DNA of 64,000 nucleotides from Patescibacteria group bacterium (GCA_028718605.1 JAQULM010000001.1:539101-603100); one strand, 5' to 3'; positions 32,923 to 42,085 are shown, numbered from the stretch's first letter. Translations and numbers: made by a program. Notes: a model not told the origin generated them from the sequence alone.

Positions 32923-32988
32923 AGTGTTCTATAGGAACAATCTGAGGAATGGAGTGTTTTTGTTGTAGAAAAACGCTATACTATCTAT

Positions 32989-33789
32989 ATGAACATTTTC
33001 CACAGAAAAAAGCATAAGGTAGACATGATCGTTATGTGGGCATGGCTGCTCCTGGCACCGACGCTTTCTTGGCTTGTCCAGGCAAATTTTTTCGTATCAA
33101 TAATAATCTTCTTCATCATCCCATCGGTGTTCCTTTCGTGGCGGTTTCCCGCTTCAATAAAAAAATCGGCGCTTTTTGCCGCGTGCGTTGGCGTCCCGCT
33201 CGTTACGGTCCTGGATTATATGATGGAAGCGTCCGGCAGCATGCTGATTGACCAATCCATATTCGGCGATATCCGCATACTCGGTCTCGTGACAATCGAC
33301 AGCTACGTTTGGGGACTCTTCTTCCTGTATCTCATCGTTATGTATTACGAAGCGTTCCTCAACCATCACTTCTGGCACCGGCTGCGGTTCCCGGCGATGA
33401 AATACCTCCTCATACTCATGCTCGTCCTGCTGTCGACTTTTTTCCTTGTATATTTCGTGAATCCGTCGTATCTTCGAATAACATTCTATTTCTATCTGCT
33501 CTGGGGTATCGCGCTTGTCTTTATCCCACTGCTGCTGCTGCTGACAAAATACCCAAAGCTTATAGCGAAATTTTTCAAAGCAGGGGCGTATTTTTTTCTC
33601 CTGCTCCTCGGATATGAGATCACCGCCATCAACCTCGGCAACTGGCTGTTTCCGGGCGAAAACCAGTTTATCGGCATGGTGGAATTATTCGGTGCACGAT
33701 TCCCATTCGAAGAACTATTTTATTTTGTAATGCTTGGCGCATTCGCCGGGATGACGTGGTACGAGTTTTTTGACGACGATAGAAAATAG
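32989..33789 (+). CDS. Lycopene-cyclase-domain (CrtYcd-like) membrane protein
   Basis: A 266-residue polytopic protein with about eight hydrophobic helices. It resembles two joined copies of the lycopene cyclase domain of CrtYc/CrtYd and bacterial-archaeal single-chain cyclases. The marks are DSYVWGLFFLYL with downstream NHHFW in the first half, and NLGNW followed by the FPFEELFYFVML motif (conserved P-x-E-E) in the second half. Lycopene cyclases act on isoprenoid chains; no carotenoid genes are nearby, so the substrate is unclear. The TATACT -10 (32977-32982) lies seven bases before the ATG, implying a leaderless mRNA. Confidence 0.65.
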   Translation: MNIFHRKKHKVDMIVMWAWLLLAPTLSWLVQANFFVSIIIFFIIPSVFLSWRFPASIKKSALFAACVGVPLVTVLDYMMEASGSMLIDQSIFGDIRILGLVTIDSYVWGLFFLYLIVMYYEAFLNHHFWHRLRFPAMKYLLILMLVLLSTFFLVYFVNPSYLRITFYFYLLWGIALVFIPLLLLLTKYPKLIAKFFKAGAYFFLLLLGYEITAINLGNWLFPGENQFIGMVELFGARFPFEELFYFVMLGAFAGMTWYEFFDDDRK

Positions 33790-33893
33790 GCATTCACCAG
33801 CACAGCATTAACCACAATGCGCGTTTTTTATTTGCCCGGGCAATGATTTATACTGCTGTTGCAACACGAGCAAACATTCTACGGAGGTTTTGA

Positions 33894-34034
33894 TTGAGAT
33901 CCAAACTCAAAAAAACATGGCTCTTCCGAACGTTCTATTGGCCGTCTGCCGTCGCAATCCTGGGTATTTCATGCGCGGTCGTCCTCATCATTATCAGCCG
34001 CGTGTTCCTCTCATCGTTGCCCTGTGTACGGTGA
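33894..34034 (+). CDS. Small single-helix membrane protein
   Basis: A 46-residue ORF starting at TTG six bases after GGAGG, followed by a strong terminator. It has a basic start (RSKLKKTWLFRTFYW) and one clean membrane helix (SAVAILGISCAVVLIIISRVF). A TATACT -10-like element is at about 33849. The combination of promoter, RBS, helix and terminator supports a real gene although it is short. It is not recognisable by family. Confidence 0.55.
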   Translation: MRSKLKKTWLFRTFYWPSAVAILGISCAVVLIIISRVFLSSLPCVR

Positions 34035-34053
34035 CAATGGCAATCTCGAAAGT

Positions 34054-34094
34054 CGAGCGTGAGTTCCGTGCCGGACTCGCGCTCGTATTATTTT
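34054..34094 (+). terminator. Intrinsic terminator of the small membrane protein
   Basis: CGAGCGTGAGT and ACTCGCGCTCG form an 11-bp stem (one G.U) with a 10-base loop, followed by TATTATTTT. It lies between convergent genes. Confidence 0.8.
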
Positions 34095-34113
34095 CAAACG
34101 CACCCACAATACT

Positions 34114-35622
34114 TTATTCCTGCTCCCAGGTCAGCACGCGATACTGGTCCGTCACTGGGAAAAACGGCGGTGGCGCAAAATAAAAATTCTCATCATAGTA
34201 CAGGTTGCGGATGCAGTACCCGCTCGCTGTCGTGCCGCACGGCGCGCACGCCGGGTTCCCGGCACCGCCGCATACATAGGCGAACCCGTAGCGCTGGTTT
34301 GTCCCGATCGCCCCGTAGTTCGTGTACGTCGAGCGGACGTAATTTTGGTTGCAGCTCGCAGGATCAAACGTTCCGGAATCCGCAGCATAGTAGAGCCGGC
34401 CAACCTTGCCTTTCTGCGCTATCTGTGCGGCGTCGACTCGCAAATCATCTTCGCTATAGAAACCGGCGAGGATGCTGTCCTGCGCGATAAGGCCGATCGC
34501 GTCAGTGCCGTCGTAGTTTGTATAGGTAAGGTCATTATTGATAATTATCGAAGCGTTGCCGGAACTATACGGGGCTTTGGCGGCGATGATCGATACGCGG
34601 CTTCCATTTACCTGGCCGTCAACCCATACATCATCCTCGATGAAGATAAGCCCGTTCGCCGGCATGCTGAGGCTCCCGGAATCGACACCGTGGTAATCAA
34701 ATGTTGACTCAGTCTCGATTGACCATAGGTTCGTACTCGTGTAGTTAGTCCACCAACACCACAGCCAAAAGCAGGTGTACTTCCGGCACGTTTTTTGGGC
34801 TGTAACCCGATAAATTCCGACTTTCTCGCCCGGCAGGAACTTCACGTGATACCCTTCGGTGCCGGAATCAGTCAGGTAAATGCCCCCCGATTCAGCTTCC
34901 TCCTGCAGATCATCAAATTCACCGCTGATTCCCGTAAAGCTGACGCTGCCAGCGTCAATAACCCTGCCTGCCGCGAATACGTCGGGACGGCTTGCGAGCT
35001 CTGTCGGCGGCGCCGCATCAACGGGCGTCAGGTGCGTATGGACAGCCCATTCGTCAGCTCCCGAGTGGTCCGGGTCGTTGTAGGTAATCTCAGAGCTGCT
35101 CACCACGTTATGCGCAAACCCGTCAAATCGGATCCCGTAGTTCGAATGAATCGGCCCAAACACTTCCGTGCCTTCCCCAAACCGCATGTTATCATTCGCA
35201 ACAACCGCAAAATTAGTGAATGACGGCCGGCCGAGCTTTGCGGTGATTGCCCGCTCGACCAGTGTGCTCGCCGTGGTGCTTCCGAGTGAGCGGATTTCCG
35301 CGACCGTTGATCCGGCGGGCGGAGCGGTGATATCCAGCGTAAACTGCCCGAATGCATTACCGTCGGCATCCGTATAGGAATGAAGGTAGGGACCCGATGC
35401 GCCGGTTCCATCCTGGTAGTCTTCCTGCGCATGCGCGAGGTGCCACCGATAATATTCGATGCCCGCTTCAGCAACCTGGAATGCTGCCTCGGCGTGTGCG
35501 GAGTGGCCGGCGACTCGCATACGGCTGAGCACGTACGTTGTCGATATGGAAGCCAGGCTGACGAACAATGTCGTGATAATTAGCACGGGAATATAGATGC
35601 TGCCTCCTGTCCTATTCTTCAT
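34114..35622 (-). CDS. PilX-like pilus-associated protein with large C-terminal domain
   Basis: A 502-residue protein with an N-terminal class III-like pilin helix (GSIYIPVLIITTLFVSLASISTTY) and the AEAAFQVAEAGIEYYRW segment typical of PilX-type minor pilins. The rest is a beta-rich domain with many aromatic, Asn and Ser residues and a few Cys (CRKYTCFWLWCWW, CGGAGNPACAPCG) that may form disulfides. The last gene of the 38.5-34.1 kb pilus set, it overlaps the preceding pseudopilin gene by 11 bases. It is probably displayed on the surface by the type IV pilus or secretion machine. Confidence 0.75.
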   Translation of the reverse strand: MKNRTGGSIYIPVLIITTLFVSLASISTTYVLSRMRVAGHSAHAEAAFQVAEAGIEYYRWHLAHAQEDYQDGTGASGPYLHSYTDADGNAFGQFTLDITAPPAGSTVAEIRSLGSTTASTLVERAITAKLGRPSFTNFAVVANDNMRFGEGTEVFGPIHSNYGIRFDGFAHNVVSSSEITYNDPDHSGADEWAVHTHLTPVDAAPPTELASRPDVFAAGRVIDAGSVSFTGISGEFDDLQEEAESGGIYLTDSGTEGYHVKFLPGEKVGIYRVTAQKTCRKYTCFWLWCWWTNYTSTNLWSIETESTFDYHGVDSGSLSMPANGLIFIEDDVWVDGQVNGSRVSIIAAKAPYSSGNASIIINNDLTYTNYDGTDAIGLIAQDSILAGFYSEDDLRVDAAQIAQKGKVGRLYYAADSGTFDPASCNQNYVRSTYTNYGAIGTNQRYGFAYVCGGAGNPACAPCGTTASGYCIRNLYYDENFYFAPPPFFPVTDQYRVLTWEQE

Positions 35623-36235
35623 ATGTATACTTGAGATTTCTCAATGAAATATTCGTCCCGATTTCCAGCTGTTGTGATTGCTGGCCATACCCTGTCTCAA
35701 CCAGGAATTTGATCTGCACCAAACTGACCTCGCGAAGGCTTACCGGTTCTGCGAGAGGCGCTGAGCTGCCATCATACGTTTTGTCGTAATACCGAAAAAT
35801 ATAATCCTCATTCATGATATTTTCCGCGGCGATATGCCCATCATCTTCCGTGAATGCAGGATACTGGGGAGGTTCCGCCGTATCAGCGTTCACAACCCAC
35901 CGGTACAGGGTTGTCCCCTCAAGGGCATACCGAATCTTTTCCCTGCGGGCGTCACCCTGGACATTTGCATAAAAAACTATCTCAAACGGCTCGGCTATTT
36001 CCAATGGATACGATCCGTTATCCGACAGTATCATCTCACGCACGTCACCAGTGACATCGTGCATAGCTGAACGGGCGTCTTCCTGGGCGTCAACCTGACT
36101 TCGCGTAATATTCCAGCGCCGCATACCCTCATACCCGTATGTTCCAACCCCAATGGCAATGGCTGAAACGATCCCGATGACAACGATCATCTCAACGACT
36201 GTAAATCCATACATTGTATTCTTCAAGGCTTTCAT
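35612..36235 (-). CDS. Type IV pseudopilin-like protein (PilW-like)
   Basis: A 207-residue prepilin with the N-terminal cleavage motif MYGFTVVEMIVVIGIVS (Gly-Phe, Glu at +5) and a long N-terminal helix, followed by a beta-rich domain lacking recognisable catalytic residues. It overlaps the large prepilin gene upstream by four bases and its neighbour downstream by 11, showing coupled translation. It likely acts as a minor pilin in priming or presentation. Confidence 0.85.
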   Translation of the reverse strand: MKALKNTMYGFTVVEMIVVIGIVSAIAIGVGTYGYEGMRRWNITRSQVDAQEDARSAMHDVTGDVREMILSDNGSYPLEIAEPFEIVFYANVQGDARREKIRYALEGTTLYRWVVNADTAEPPQYPAFTEDDGHIAAENIMNEDYIFRYYDKTYDGSSAPLAEPVSLREVSLVQIKFLVETGYGQQSQQLEIGTNISLRNLKYTYEE

Positions 36236-38547
36236 GGCAGTGGAGTTAAAAGCACCTCGACGGTCGTATATCCGCTCACCTTAATCGTCTGATTAACATC
36301 CTGGTACCCGGGATGGTGGAGCTCGAGTACGTAGTCCCCCGCGGGCATATCGCTGAAATACGCCTGACCAGGGGGCAAACATTCCAGCGTATAACCGATA
36401 CGGATATCGGTTACCGTCGGCGTGTAGTATATATCCTCAGTTGACAAGAACATCTTATACCGGAGATACCGGTTCCCGTCATGGCTGCTGTGCACATCAC
36501 CGGCGGCCCCCTCGAAGTACGTCGCGCTCGTCCCATCGGGGCCGACATACGTCCACGTACTATTGTCACTGTTCGTCGCGATCTGGAATCGGACGCTCGT
36601 TTCTCCGGTTTCTGCGGGTTGGGCAACCAGGTCCCACGCAAGAGTAGTAAAATCGCTATGCCCCTCGGCCGCCGAACCGAGATCGATTGTCGAGGACTCA
36701 AGCTCACCGGACGCCGCGTAGGTATCGAGTTCGTATTGCACCTCAAAATCCGAAACGACCGGTGTCACGTCTTCATCAGTCGTTTCCATTTCTATCCGAA
36801 CATGCAACTCATCACCAGCGGCAGCAAAGACGTGCAAAGTTCCCAGTGTTACCTGTTCAAATGTCGTTCCACCATCAGCAGACAAATAGTAACGGATTGT
36901 CTGCCCATTGAGCGCCTCAGTTGCAGTAAGTGTTGCTGAAGAAATCTTGCCGTACTGCCCATTTAAGGGCTTTGTCTGCATATACTGGACCGTTCCTACG
37001 GGATACACGCCGCCCTCGATGTCCATGCGGAGCTCCTGGTCTGGCACGTTCCAATCAGCCGTTGTGCTTCCGCCATCCTTATAATTTCCTGTCGAGAAGT
37101 CTTCCTCAAAACTATACGGCATGCTTACTTTCTGCAACGTCACCTGGCCGGTCGTGCTGGCTGTATCAACGTTTGTCCCGCTGAAATACCTGGTTTCGTC
37201 CGTATACAATTCCTGCCCAAATCCGCCCGACCAGTCAGTCTGCTGAATAAATCCCTGGCCGGTAATTTTGCTTTGGTCAAATGTTTCACCGGTATTGACG
37301 CCCCGTACGGTGACGTCCGACACATTGACGCGCGTGCCCGAATCTTTCGCGGTGACGAGCAATGAATTTTCGGTATGGGGGGCGAGCAGCACATTGATTG
37401 TTGTGCTCGTATTCGGCAGGATGTCCAGCGCAAGATCATGGTTGATGCCCGCAATATCGTATCCCGGCGTATCAACAACGAGGTCGTACCGGTCCCACTC
37501 AAGTTCCGCGGTTGACCAGTGCGGATTCAATAACGCATTGGTAGTGAACGAAATGACGTTTTTGAATATTTCGGGGTCGTTGCTGATTTTCTTATCCATG
37601 CCGCGCAACGTGAAATCGATGCCGTCCAAGGCCTCGCAGAACTCATTGTAACTGTTCACCGCGAGCGTGCTGAACTTATCAATAATAAATGTCACTTCAT
37701 CGAGCTCCCCCTCGTGCACCGAAACGTCCCGCAGGACGGGATCGGGAACTCCCTCGGCATCCGTGCAAGCAGTGCCGCCGGTTTGCATACTGCACGTCCT
37801 GCTGGTCGTATAACCGTCCTTGGCCACCCGGATAACGTAACTGAACTGGGACGGCTCAAGATCAAGCAACAGAAGCTGGCCGAGGACATTGGTAGCCATT
37901 GAAAGGTTGACTGCAGGCGATACAGTAGTATTCGTAATGCTCACCGTTGCCCCAGAAACAGGCGCTCCGTTTGCATCAATTACTTTAATCAATAGAAAGC
38001 CTTTGTCGGTGTCTCCTTCAAGGTCTTGAGGCGCAATAATTGTCGAGAGCTTAATAGACTGATCACCGCTGAGAGTTGACCAGGAGACAACCACGTCACA
38101 TTTTTTATAATCCGCAGGATTATTCTGGTTCGCGGGGATGTCGCGCGGTTTCTCGACAACCGAACCGTCCGCGCACTGGGACCACTGCTCTGGCGGCAGT
38201 CCAACAGCGAGGCCGGCGCATCCATCAAACGGATCATCGAAATACTTGATCGTTGTCGCGATTGTGTATGTCACGCCAGACTGTTTCTGCTCGCGAGTCG
38301 GCTGGATGCTGCCCTGGGGGGAACCGGTTGTGGTGCCGAGGAGATAGTAATCGATGTTACGGAGCACTTCCATTTGGGAATTCGCGATTTCCACCGCGAG
38401 TAATTTCGCTTTCGACCGCTGCAGTCCCTTGAATGAATTGTCAAACGCGTTCAGCATCAGGATAAACAGGGCCGAAAAAATCAGAAGCACAACGAGTACC
38501 TCTACCAGCGTGAAACCGCTCTCTGTTCGGATCGCTCTCTGGCGCAT
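36232..38547 (-). CDS. Very large prepilin-type protein with C-terminal beta-domain array
   Basis: A 771-residue protein that starts as a prepilin (RTESGFTLVEVLVVLLIFSALFILM) and then runs through several beta domains: Carboxypeptidase-regulatory-like (about 160-250, APVSGATVSITN and YVIRVAKDGYTT), more Ig-like or jelly-roll segments (about 250-580) and a C-terminal repeat with RFQIATNSDNSTWTYVGPDGT. A further region of similar type occurs in the partial gene at 63.5-64 kb. A final CNA-B-like segment GDYVLELHHPGYQDV closes it. A longer frame from 38973 has no homology to prepilins, so the internal ATG was chosen. Likely a surface adhesin carried by the pilus. Confidence 0.8.
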   Translation of the reverse strand: MRQRAIRTESGFTLVEVLVVLLIFSALFILMLNAFDNSFKGLQRSKAKLLAVEIANSQMEVLRNIDYYLLGTTTGSPQGSIQPTREQKQSGVTYTIATTIKYFDDPFDGCAGLAVGLPPEQWSQCADGSVVEKPRDIPANQNNPADYKKCDVVVSWSTLSGDQSIKLSTIIAPQDLEGDTDKGFLLIKVIDANGAPVSGATVSITNTTVSPAVNLSMATNVLGQLLLLDLEPSQFSYVIRVAKDGYTTSRTCSMQTGGTACTDAEGVPDPVLRDVSVHEGELDEVTFIIDKFSTLAVNSYNEFCEALDGIDFTLRGMDKKISNDPEIFKNVISFTTNALLNPHWSTAELEWDRYDLVVDTPGYDIAGINHDLALDILPNTSTTINVLLAPHTENSLLVTAKDSGTRVNVSDVTVRGVNTGETFDQSKITGQGFIQQTDWSGGFGQELYTDETRYFSGTNVDTASTTGQVTLQKVSMPYSFEEDFSTGNYKDGGSTTADWNVPDQELRMDIEGGVYPVGTVQYMQTKPLNGQYGKISSATLTATEALNGQTIRYYLSADGGTTFEQVTLGTLHVFAAAGDELHVRIEMETTDEDVTPVVSDFEVQYELDTYAASGELESSTIDLGSAAEGHSDFTTLAWDLVAQPAETGETSVRFQIATNSDNSTWTYVGPDGTSATYFEGAAGDVHSSHDGNRYLRYKMFLSTEDIYYTPTVTDIRIGYTLECLPPGQAYFSDMPAGDYVLELHHPGYQDVNQTIKVSGYTTVEVLLTPLP

Positions 38548-38718
38548 ATTGTTCTGAAAATATGGACTTATTATACCTAAATTAACGCCCCCTGCCAACC
38601 AACGTTGGGGGATTGGGCGATGCGATGAAGCCGCTGCCCCTCTGTGGAATGTTAATGTATAAATAAGCGAGGATTTTTGGTATACTGCAGGATGCATAAA
38701 CAATAATACGCAATAATT

Positions 38719-39090
38719 ATGGACCAGCCAACGAACACCCCAAACCAACCGATCAACAAAAAAACTGGCCCCGTGCCGATTTTTATCCTCGTCCTCTTCG
38801 TGCTCTTGGTCGTCGGCGGCTTGTCGTACATCCTCCTCTCGGGGAAATGGGTGGCGTCCAACGAAAACACAACCAATGGCAATACAAACGCCGCTCTGAA
38901 TACGAACGCGGCAACCACCAACAGCGCGGCGGCCACTACCAACCAGCTCCTCGGCGGCGATCGTGACGAACACGGATGCATCGGTTCGGCAGGATATTCA
39001 TGGTGCGAAGCAAAACAGAAGTGCCTGCGCACGTGGGAAGAACCGTGTACGCTAGAGAATTCGAACAGCGCTTCCAATACGAACGAATAG
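38719..39090 (+). CDS. Membrane-anchored protein with small Cys domain
   Basis: A 123-residue protein with one N-terminal helix (VPIFILVLFVLLVVGGLSYILL), an Asn/Thr/Ala repeat linker, and a Cys-containing end DEHGCIGSAGYSWCEAKQKC that recurs in small extracellular proteins. Three Cys and a Trp suggest a compact disulfide-bonded domain. It faces the cell exterior. The strong -10 TATACT lies upstream at 38681-38686. A terminator follows. Confidence 0.75.
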   Translation: MDQPTNTPNQPINKKTGPVPIFILVLFVLLVVGGLSYILLSGKWVASNENTTNGNTNAALNTNAATTNSAAATTNQLLGGDRDEHGCIGSAGYSWCEAKQKCLRTWEEPCTLENSNSASNTNE

Positions 39091-39107
39091 CCTGGCAATA
39101 ACCTAGA

Positions 39108-39134
39108 AAGCTCCTGTACAAAAAGGAGTTTTTT
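39108..39134 (+). terminator. Intrinsic terminator
   Basis: CTCCT (39111-39115) and AGGAG (39124-39128) pair and are followed by six T, directly after the small membrane protein gene. Confidence 0.7.
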
Positions 39135-39184
39135 AGTGCGGCAGCGCCCTGTCATATTCCGGCTTTTTTTGCTATGGTAAGGGT

Positions 39185-40639
39185 ATGAAACAGCTTGACG
39201 CACTGCTCCAGAAAAAACATTTTTCATTCATCGGCACTCTCCGGAAGCAATTTCCAAATGCTGAAGTTTTTCTTGTTGGCGGCATTGTCCGGGATGCAAT
39301 CCTCAAACGTGAATCAAAGGACTACGACTTTGTCGTGCGCAACGTGCCGATGAAACACCTGCAGGCCGCGCTTTCACAATTAGGGAGCGTTGACTTGGTC
39401 GGGAAAACATTCGGCGTATTAAAATTCGTGCCGCAGGGCGCGCACGGCATCGAACCCATCGACATTGCCTTGCCGCGAACTGAACATGCGTTCATGACGG
39501 GCGGGTACCGCGACGTCGACGTGCAATCGAATCCGAAACTCCCGATCGCGGAAGACCTACAGCGAAGGGACTTCACAATCAACGCGCTCGCGTACGATAT
39601 CGCGAATAAAAAACTCATCGACTTGTTTGGTGGCGTTCGCGACATCCGCAAAAAGCGCATCCTGACCGTCGGCACACCCGCCGAGCGGTTTCGGGAAGAT
39701 TACTCACGTATGCTCCGGGCACTGCGCTTCGCATGCCAACTCGGCTTCACCATCGAGGCGAAAACGTGGGCAGAACTAAAAAAACGGATGGAGGCAATCA
39801 ATGCGCCCCATGGTGAAGGATTTGTCGTGCCGCGCGAGGTCATTGCCAAAGAACTGGCGCGGGCGTTCGTTGCCGACCCGGTGCGGGCGCTCGACCTGCA
39901 TGACACATCAACGGCGATGGATCAGCTCATGCCTGAGCTCCTTGCCATGAAGGGATGCCCCCAACCGCGTAACTTCCATACCGAAGGCGACGTGTGGAAA
40001 CACACACGCCTGGCGCTCAAAAACCTTTCATCAAAACGCTACCGCACAAAATTCGGGAGCGCTGCGCCGTCAGCGGAACTGGTCTTCGGACTCCTGTTCC
40101 ATGACCTCGGCAAGCCAGCAACGAAGGAGCGGCGAGACCGCCTGCGGTTCAACAACCACGACACCGTAGGTTCCGAACAAGCGCGCGTAATCATGGAACG
40201 GCTGAAGCTGTCGAGCGCTGGCGTTGATGTTGAAAAAACGGTCTGGCTCTGCCGGAAGCATATGATCGTGACGCATACGAAAAAATCTCCGATGCGTTCA
40301 ACCACGCTCGAGAAATATTTTTTCAACCCGCGGGTTCCCGGCGACGATCTCATGAAACTCATGTTCGCGGACGTACAGGCAACCGTGCCGGCGACGGGCA
40401 AGCCGGATTTTACCGAATACCGGATGCTCGAGCAGCAGGTCGGGAAGCTCGCGGCTATAGCAAAAAAGCGGAAAATCCTCCCGCCCGATCTCCTCAATGG
40501 CAATGAGATAATGAAACTGCGGAAGTTGGGGCCCGGACCGCAGATCGGCAAGCTAAAATCGCTCCTCCGCGAACAGCAGCTGCGTGGCACCGTTACGACA
40601 AAACAGGAAGCAACCGATTATCTTTCAACCCATGCTTAA
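39185..40639 (+). CDS. cca: CCA tRNA nucleotidyltransferase (poly(A) polymerase/HD family)
   Basis: A 484-residue class II nucleotidyltransferase. LVGGIVRDAILKRESKDYDFVV includes the GG-x-VRD motif and the DxD metal site; EDLQRRDFTINALAYD and RFREDYSRMLRALRFACQL are the next family motifs. A C-terminal HD-type segment (FGLLFHDLGKPATK) follows. It adds or repairs the CCA end, needed here because tRNA-Leu(UAA) and tRNA-Leu(GAG) lack an encoded CCA. The ATG lies seven bases after a TATGGT -10-like element, so this mRNA also looks leaderless. The stop overlaps the pseudouridine synthase start by eight bases. Confidence 0.92.
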   Translation: MKQLDALLQKKHFSFIGTLRKQFPNAEVFLVGGIVRDAILKRESKDYDFVVRNVPMKHLQAALSQLGSVDLVGKTFGVLKFVPQGAHGIEPIDIALPRTEHAFMTGGYRDVDVQSNPKLPIAEDLQRRDFTINALAYDIANKKLIDLFGGVRDIRKKRILTVGTPAERFREDYSRMLRALRFACQLGFTIEAKTWAELKKRMEAINAPHGEGFVVPREVIAKELARAFVADPVRALDLHDTSTAMDQLMPELLAMKGCPQPRNFHTEGDVWKHTRLALKNLSSKRYRTKFGSAAPSAELVFGLLFHDLGKPATKERRDRLRFNNHDTVGSEQARVIMERLKLSSAGVDVEKTVWLCRKHMIVTHTKKSPMRSTTLEKYFFNPRVPGDDLMKLMFADVQATVPATGKPDFTEYRMLEQQVGKLAAIAKKRKILPPDLLNGNEIMKLRKLGPGPQIGKLKSLLREQQLRGTVTTKQEATDYLSTHA

Positions 40640-41579
40640 GATTACCGTCACCATTGATGAAGCGGGCCAGCGGCTTGATAAATTTCTCGCCTCCCATCTG
40701 CAAGAACAAAGCCGGTCACAGCTGCAAAAACACATCAAGGCTGGCGATATTACCGTGAATGAAAAAAACGTTGCTGTCCACTATGTCATAAAATCGGGCG
40801 ACATCGTCACCATCAGAGATATCGCTGCGCATAACCTGCCGTACCCAACCCCGGCTACCACGCTTCAAAAAGCTGCCATGCCACTCGACATCATCGCTGA
40901 TACGGACAACTACCTCGTGGTGAACAAGCCTGCCGGCATGATCGTGCACCAGGCGCCCGGTGAACACGGCCCCATCATGATTGACGTACTATTGAAAAAA
41001 TATCCTGCAATCGCGAAAATCGGCGAGGACCCATCGCGGCCAGGCATCGTGCACCGCCTCGACAAGGAAGTATCCGGCGTGATCGCCGTGCCAAAAACGC
41101 AGGGAATGTTCGACCACTTAAAGAGCCAGTTCAAGGCGCGGACTGTACGGAAAGAATACTTCGCGCTGGTATACGGGACGCCACAGCAGCCGGAAGGTGA
41201 AATTTCATTTAACATTGACCGCAGTGAAACTGCCGGGTATAAAATGGCTGCCGTGCCAGCGACCGGCAGCGGCGACCGCGGCAAGCGTGCGGTCACGGAA
41301 TTCGAAGTCATCGAACGGCTCGGCAACTATACGCTCCTCAATGTGAAGCCCCGAACGGGCAGGACGCACCAGATCCGCGTGCATCTCAATGCATATGGGC
41401 TCCCGATCGTCGGCGATCTGGTATACAAGCCAAAAAAACTAAAGCAGAGTATCCAGTTACATCGGATATTCCTCCATGCCCATCGCCTCGGTTTCAATGA
41501 CCTCGCGGGTTCATGGCATGACTATGAGGCCCCCTTGTCGCCTGAACTCAATGCAGTCCTGCAGGCCTTGCGGAGTTGA
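40632..41579 (+). CDS. RluD-family 23S rRNA pseudouridine synthase
   Basis: About 315 residues with an N-terminal S4 RNA-binding domain (RLDKFLASHLQEQSRSQLQKHI) and the catalytic domain: LVVNKPAGMIVHQ, then RPGIVHRLDKEVSGV with the catalytic Asp in HRLD, and RTGRTHQIRVHL. It isomerises uridines in 23S rRNA, most likely helix 69 in RluD-type enzymes. The ATG at 40632 (MLKITVTIDEAGQ) was chosen over an upstream in-frame start that lies deep inside cca. It forms an overlapping pair with cca. Confidence 0.92.
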   Translation: MLKITVTIDEAGQRLDKFLASHLQEQSRSQLQKHIKAGDITVNEKNVAVHYVIKSGDIVTIRDIAAHNLPYPTPATTLQKAAMPLDIIADTDNYLVVNKPAGMIVHQAPGEHGPIMIDVLLKKYPAIAKIGEDPSRPGIVHRLDKEVSGVIAVPKTQGMFDHLKSQFKARTVRKEYFALVYGTPQQPEGEISFNIDRSETAGYKMAAVPATGSGDRGKRAVTEFEVIERLGNYTLLNVKPRTGRTHQIRVHLNAYGLPIVGDLVYKPKKLKQSIQLHRIFLHAHRLGFNDLAGSWHDYEAPLSPELNAVLQALRS

Positions 41580-41604
41580 CAAATACAGGCGAGATAGCTA
41601 TGCT
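41576..41604 (+). promoter_or_regulatory. Promoter of rplS
   Basis: TTGACA (41576-41581), 17-base spacer, TATGCT (41599-41604). It starts within the last codons of the pseudouridine synthase gene and precedes rplS by 38 bases. Confidence 0.8.
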
Positions 41605-41642
41605 GATAAAGCTAACTTGAAATAATTCAACTATCAACAGCC

Positions 41643-41984
41643 ATGGTAACCGCACACGAACTCAACAAATCGAAGCTCAAGAAAGACCTGCCCGATATTC
41701 AACCGGGCATGACGGTCATTGTTCATCAAAAAATCAAGGAAGGCGAAAAAGAACGCACGCAGAAATATGAAGGCATGGTGCTCGGCCGCCACGGCGGCAC
41801 GAACCTCTCTGCCACCATTACAGTGCGGAAAATATCAGAGGGGGTTGGCGTGGAAAAGATATTCCCGCTGCACTCACCGACAATCGTGAAAATCGAGGTG
41901 GTCAAGCGTGCGAAGGTCCGCCGCGCAAAGCTGTTCTACCTGAAAGGCTATAAAAAACGCCTCAAAGAAACCGCAGTTAAATAA
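41643..41984 (+). CDS. rplS: 50S ribosomal protein L19
   Basis: A 113-residue L19. The family segments PDIQPGMTVIVHQKIKEGEK, RTQKYEGMVLGRHGG, TVRKISEGVGVEKIFPLHSP and KVRRAKLFYLKGYKK are all present. It sits at the interface of the 50S and 30S subunits. A hairpin with arms AAGGAC/GTCCTT (42001-42032) follows but has no T-run, so termination is uncertain. Confidence 0.97.
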   Translation: MVTAHELNKSKLKKDLPDIQPGMTVIVHQKIKEGEKERTQKYEGMVLGRHGGTNLSATITVRKISEGVGVEKIFPLHSPTIVKIEVVKRAKVRRAKLFYLKGYKKRLKETAVK

Positions 41985-42085
41985 TTTCTAATTCCTTCGA
42001 AAAGGACGGGCTGGCACAGCAACCCTGTCCTTGAGCAGCTCCACAACTCTGTGCGGGTTCATTTACATATACATTAAGACTTCGC

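Noticed and set aside
32746..32934. Plus-strand 62-residue ORF in the tRNA-Lys element
   Set aside because: It lies over the copied tRNA end and has no RBS; the reading frame is an accident of the repeat.
38548..38973. Longer start of the large prepilin
   Set aside because: The prepilin leader starts at the internal ATG; the upstream residues are unrelated and run through an opposing gene region.
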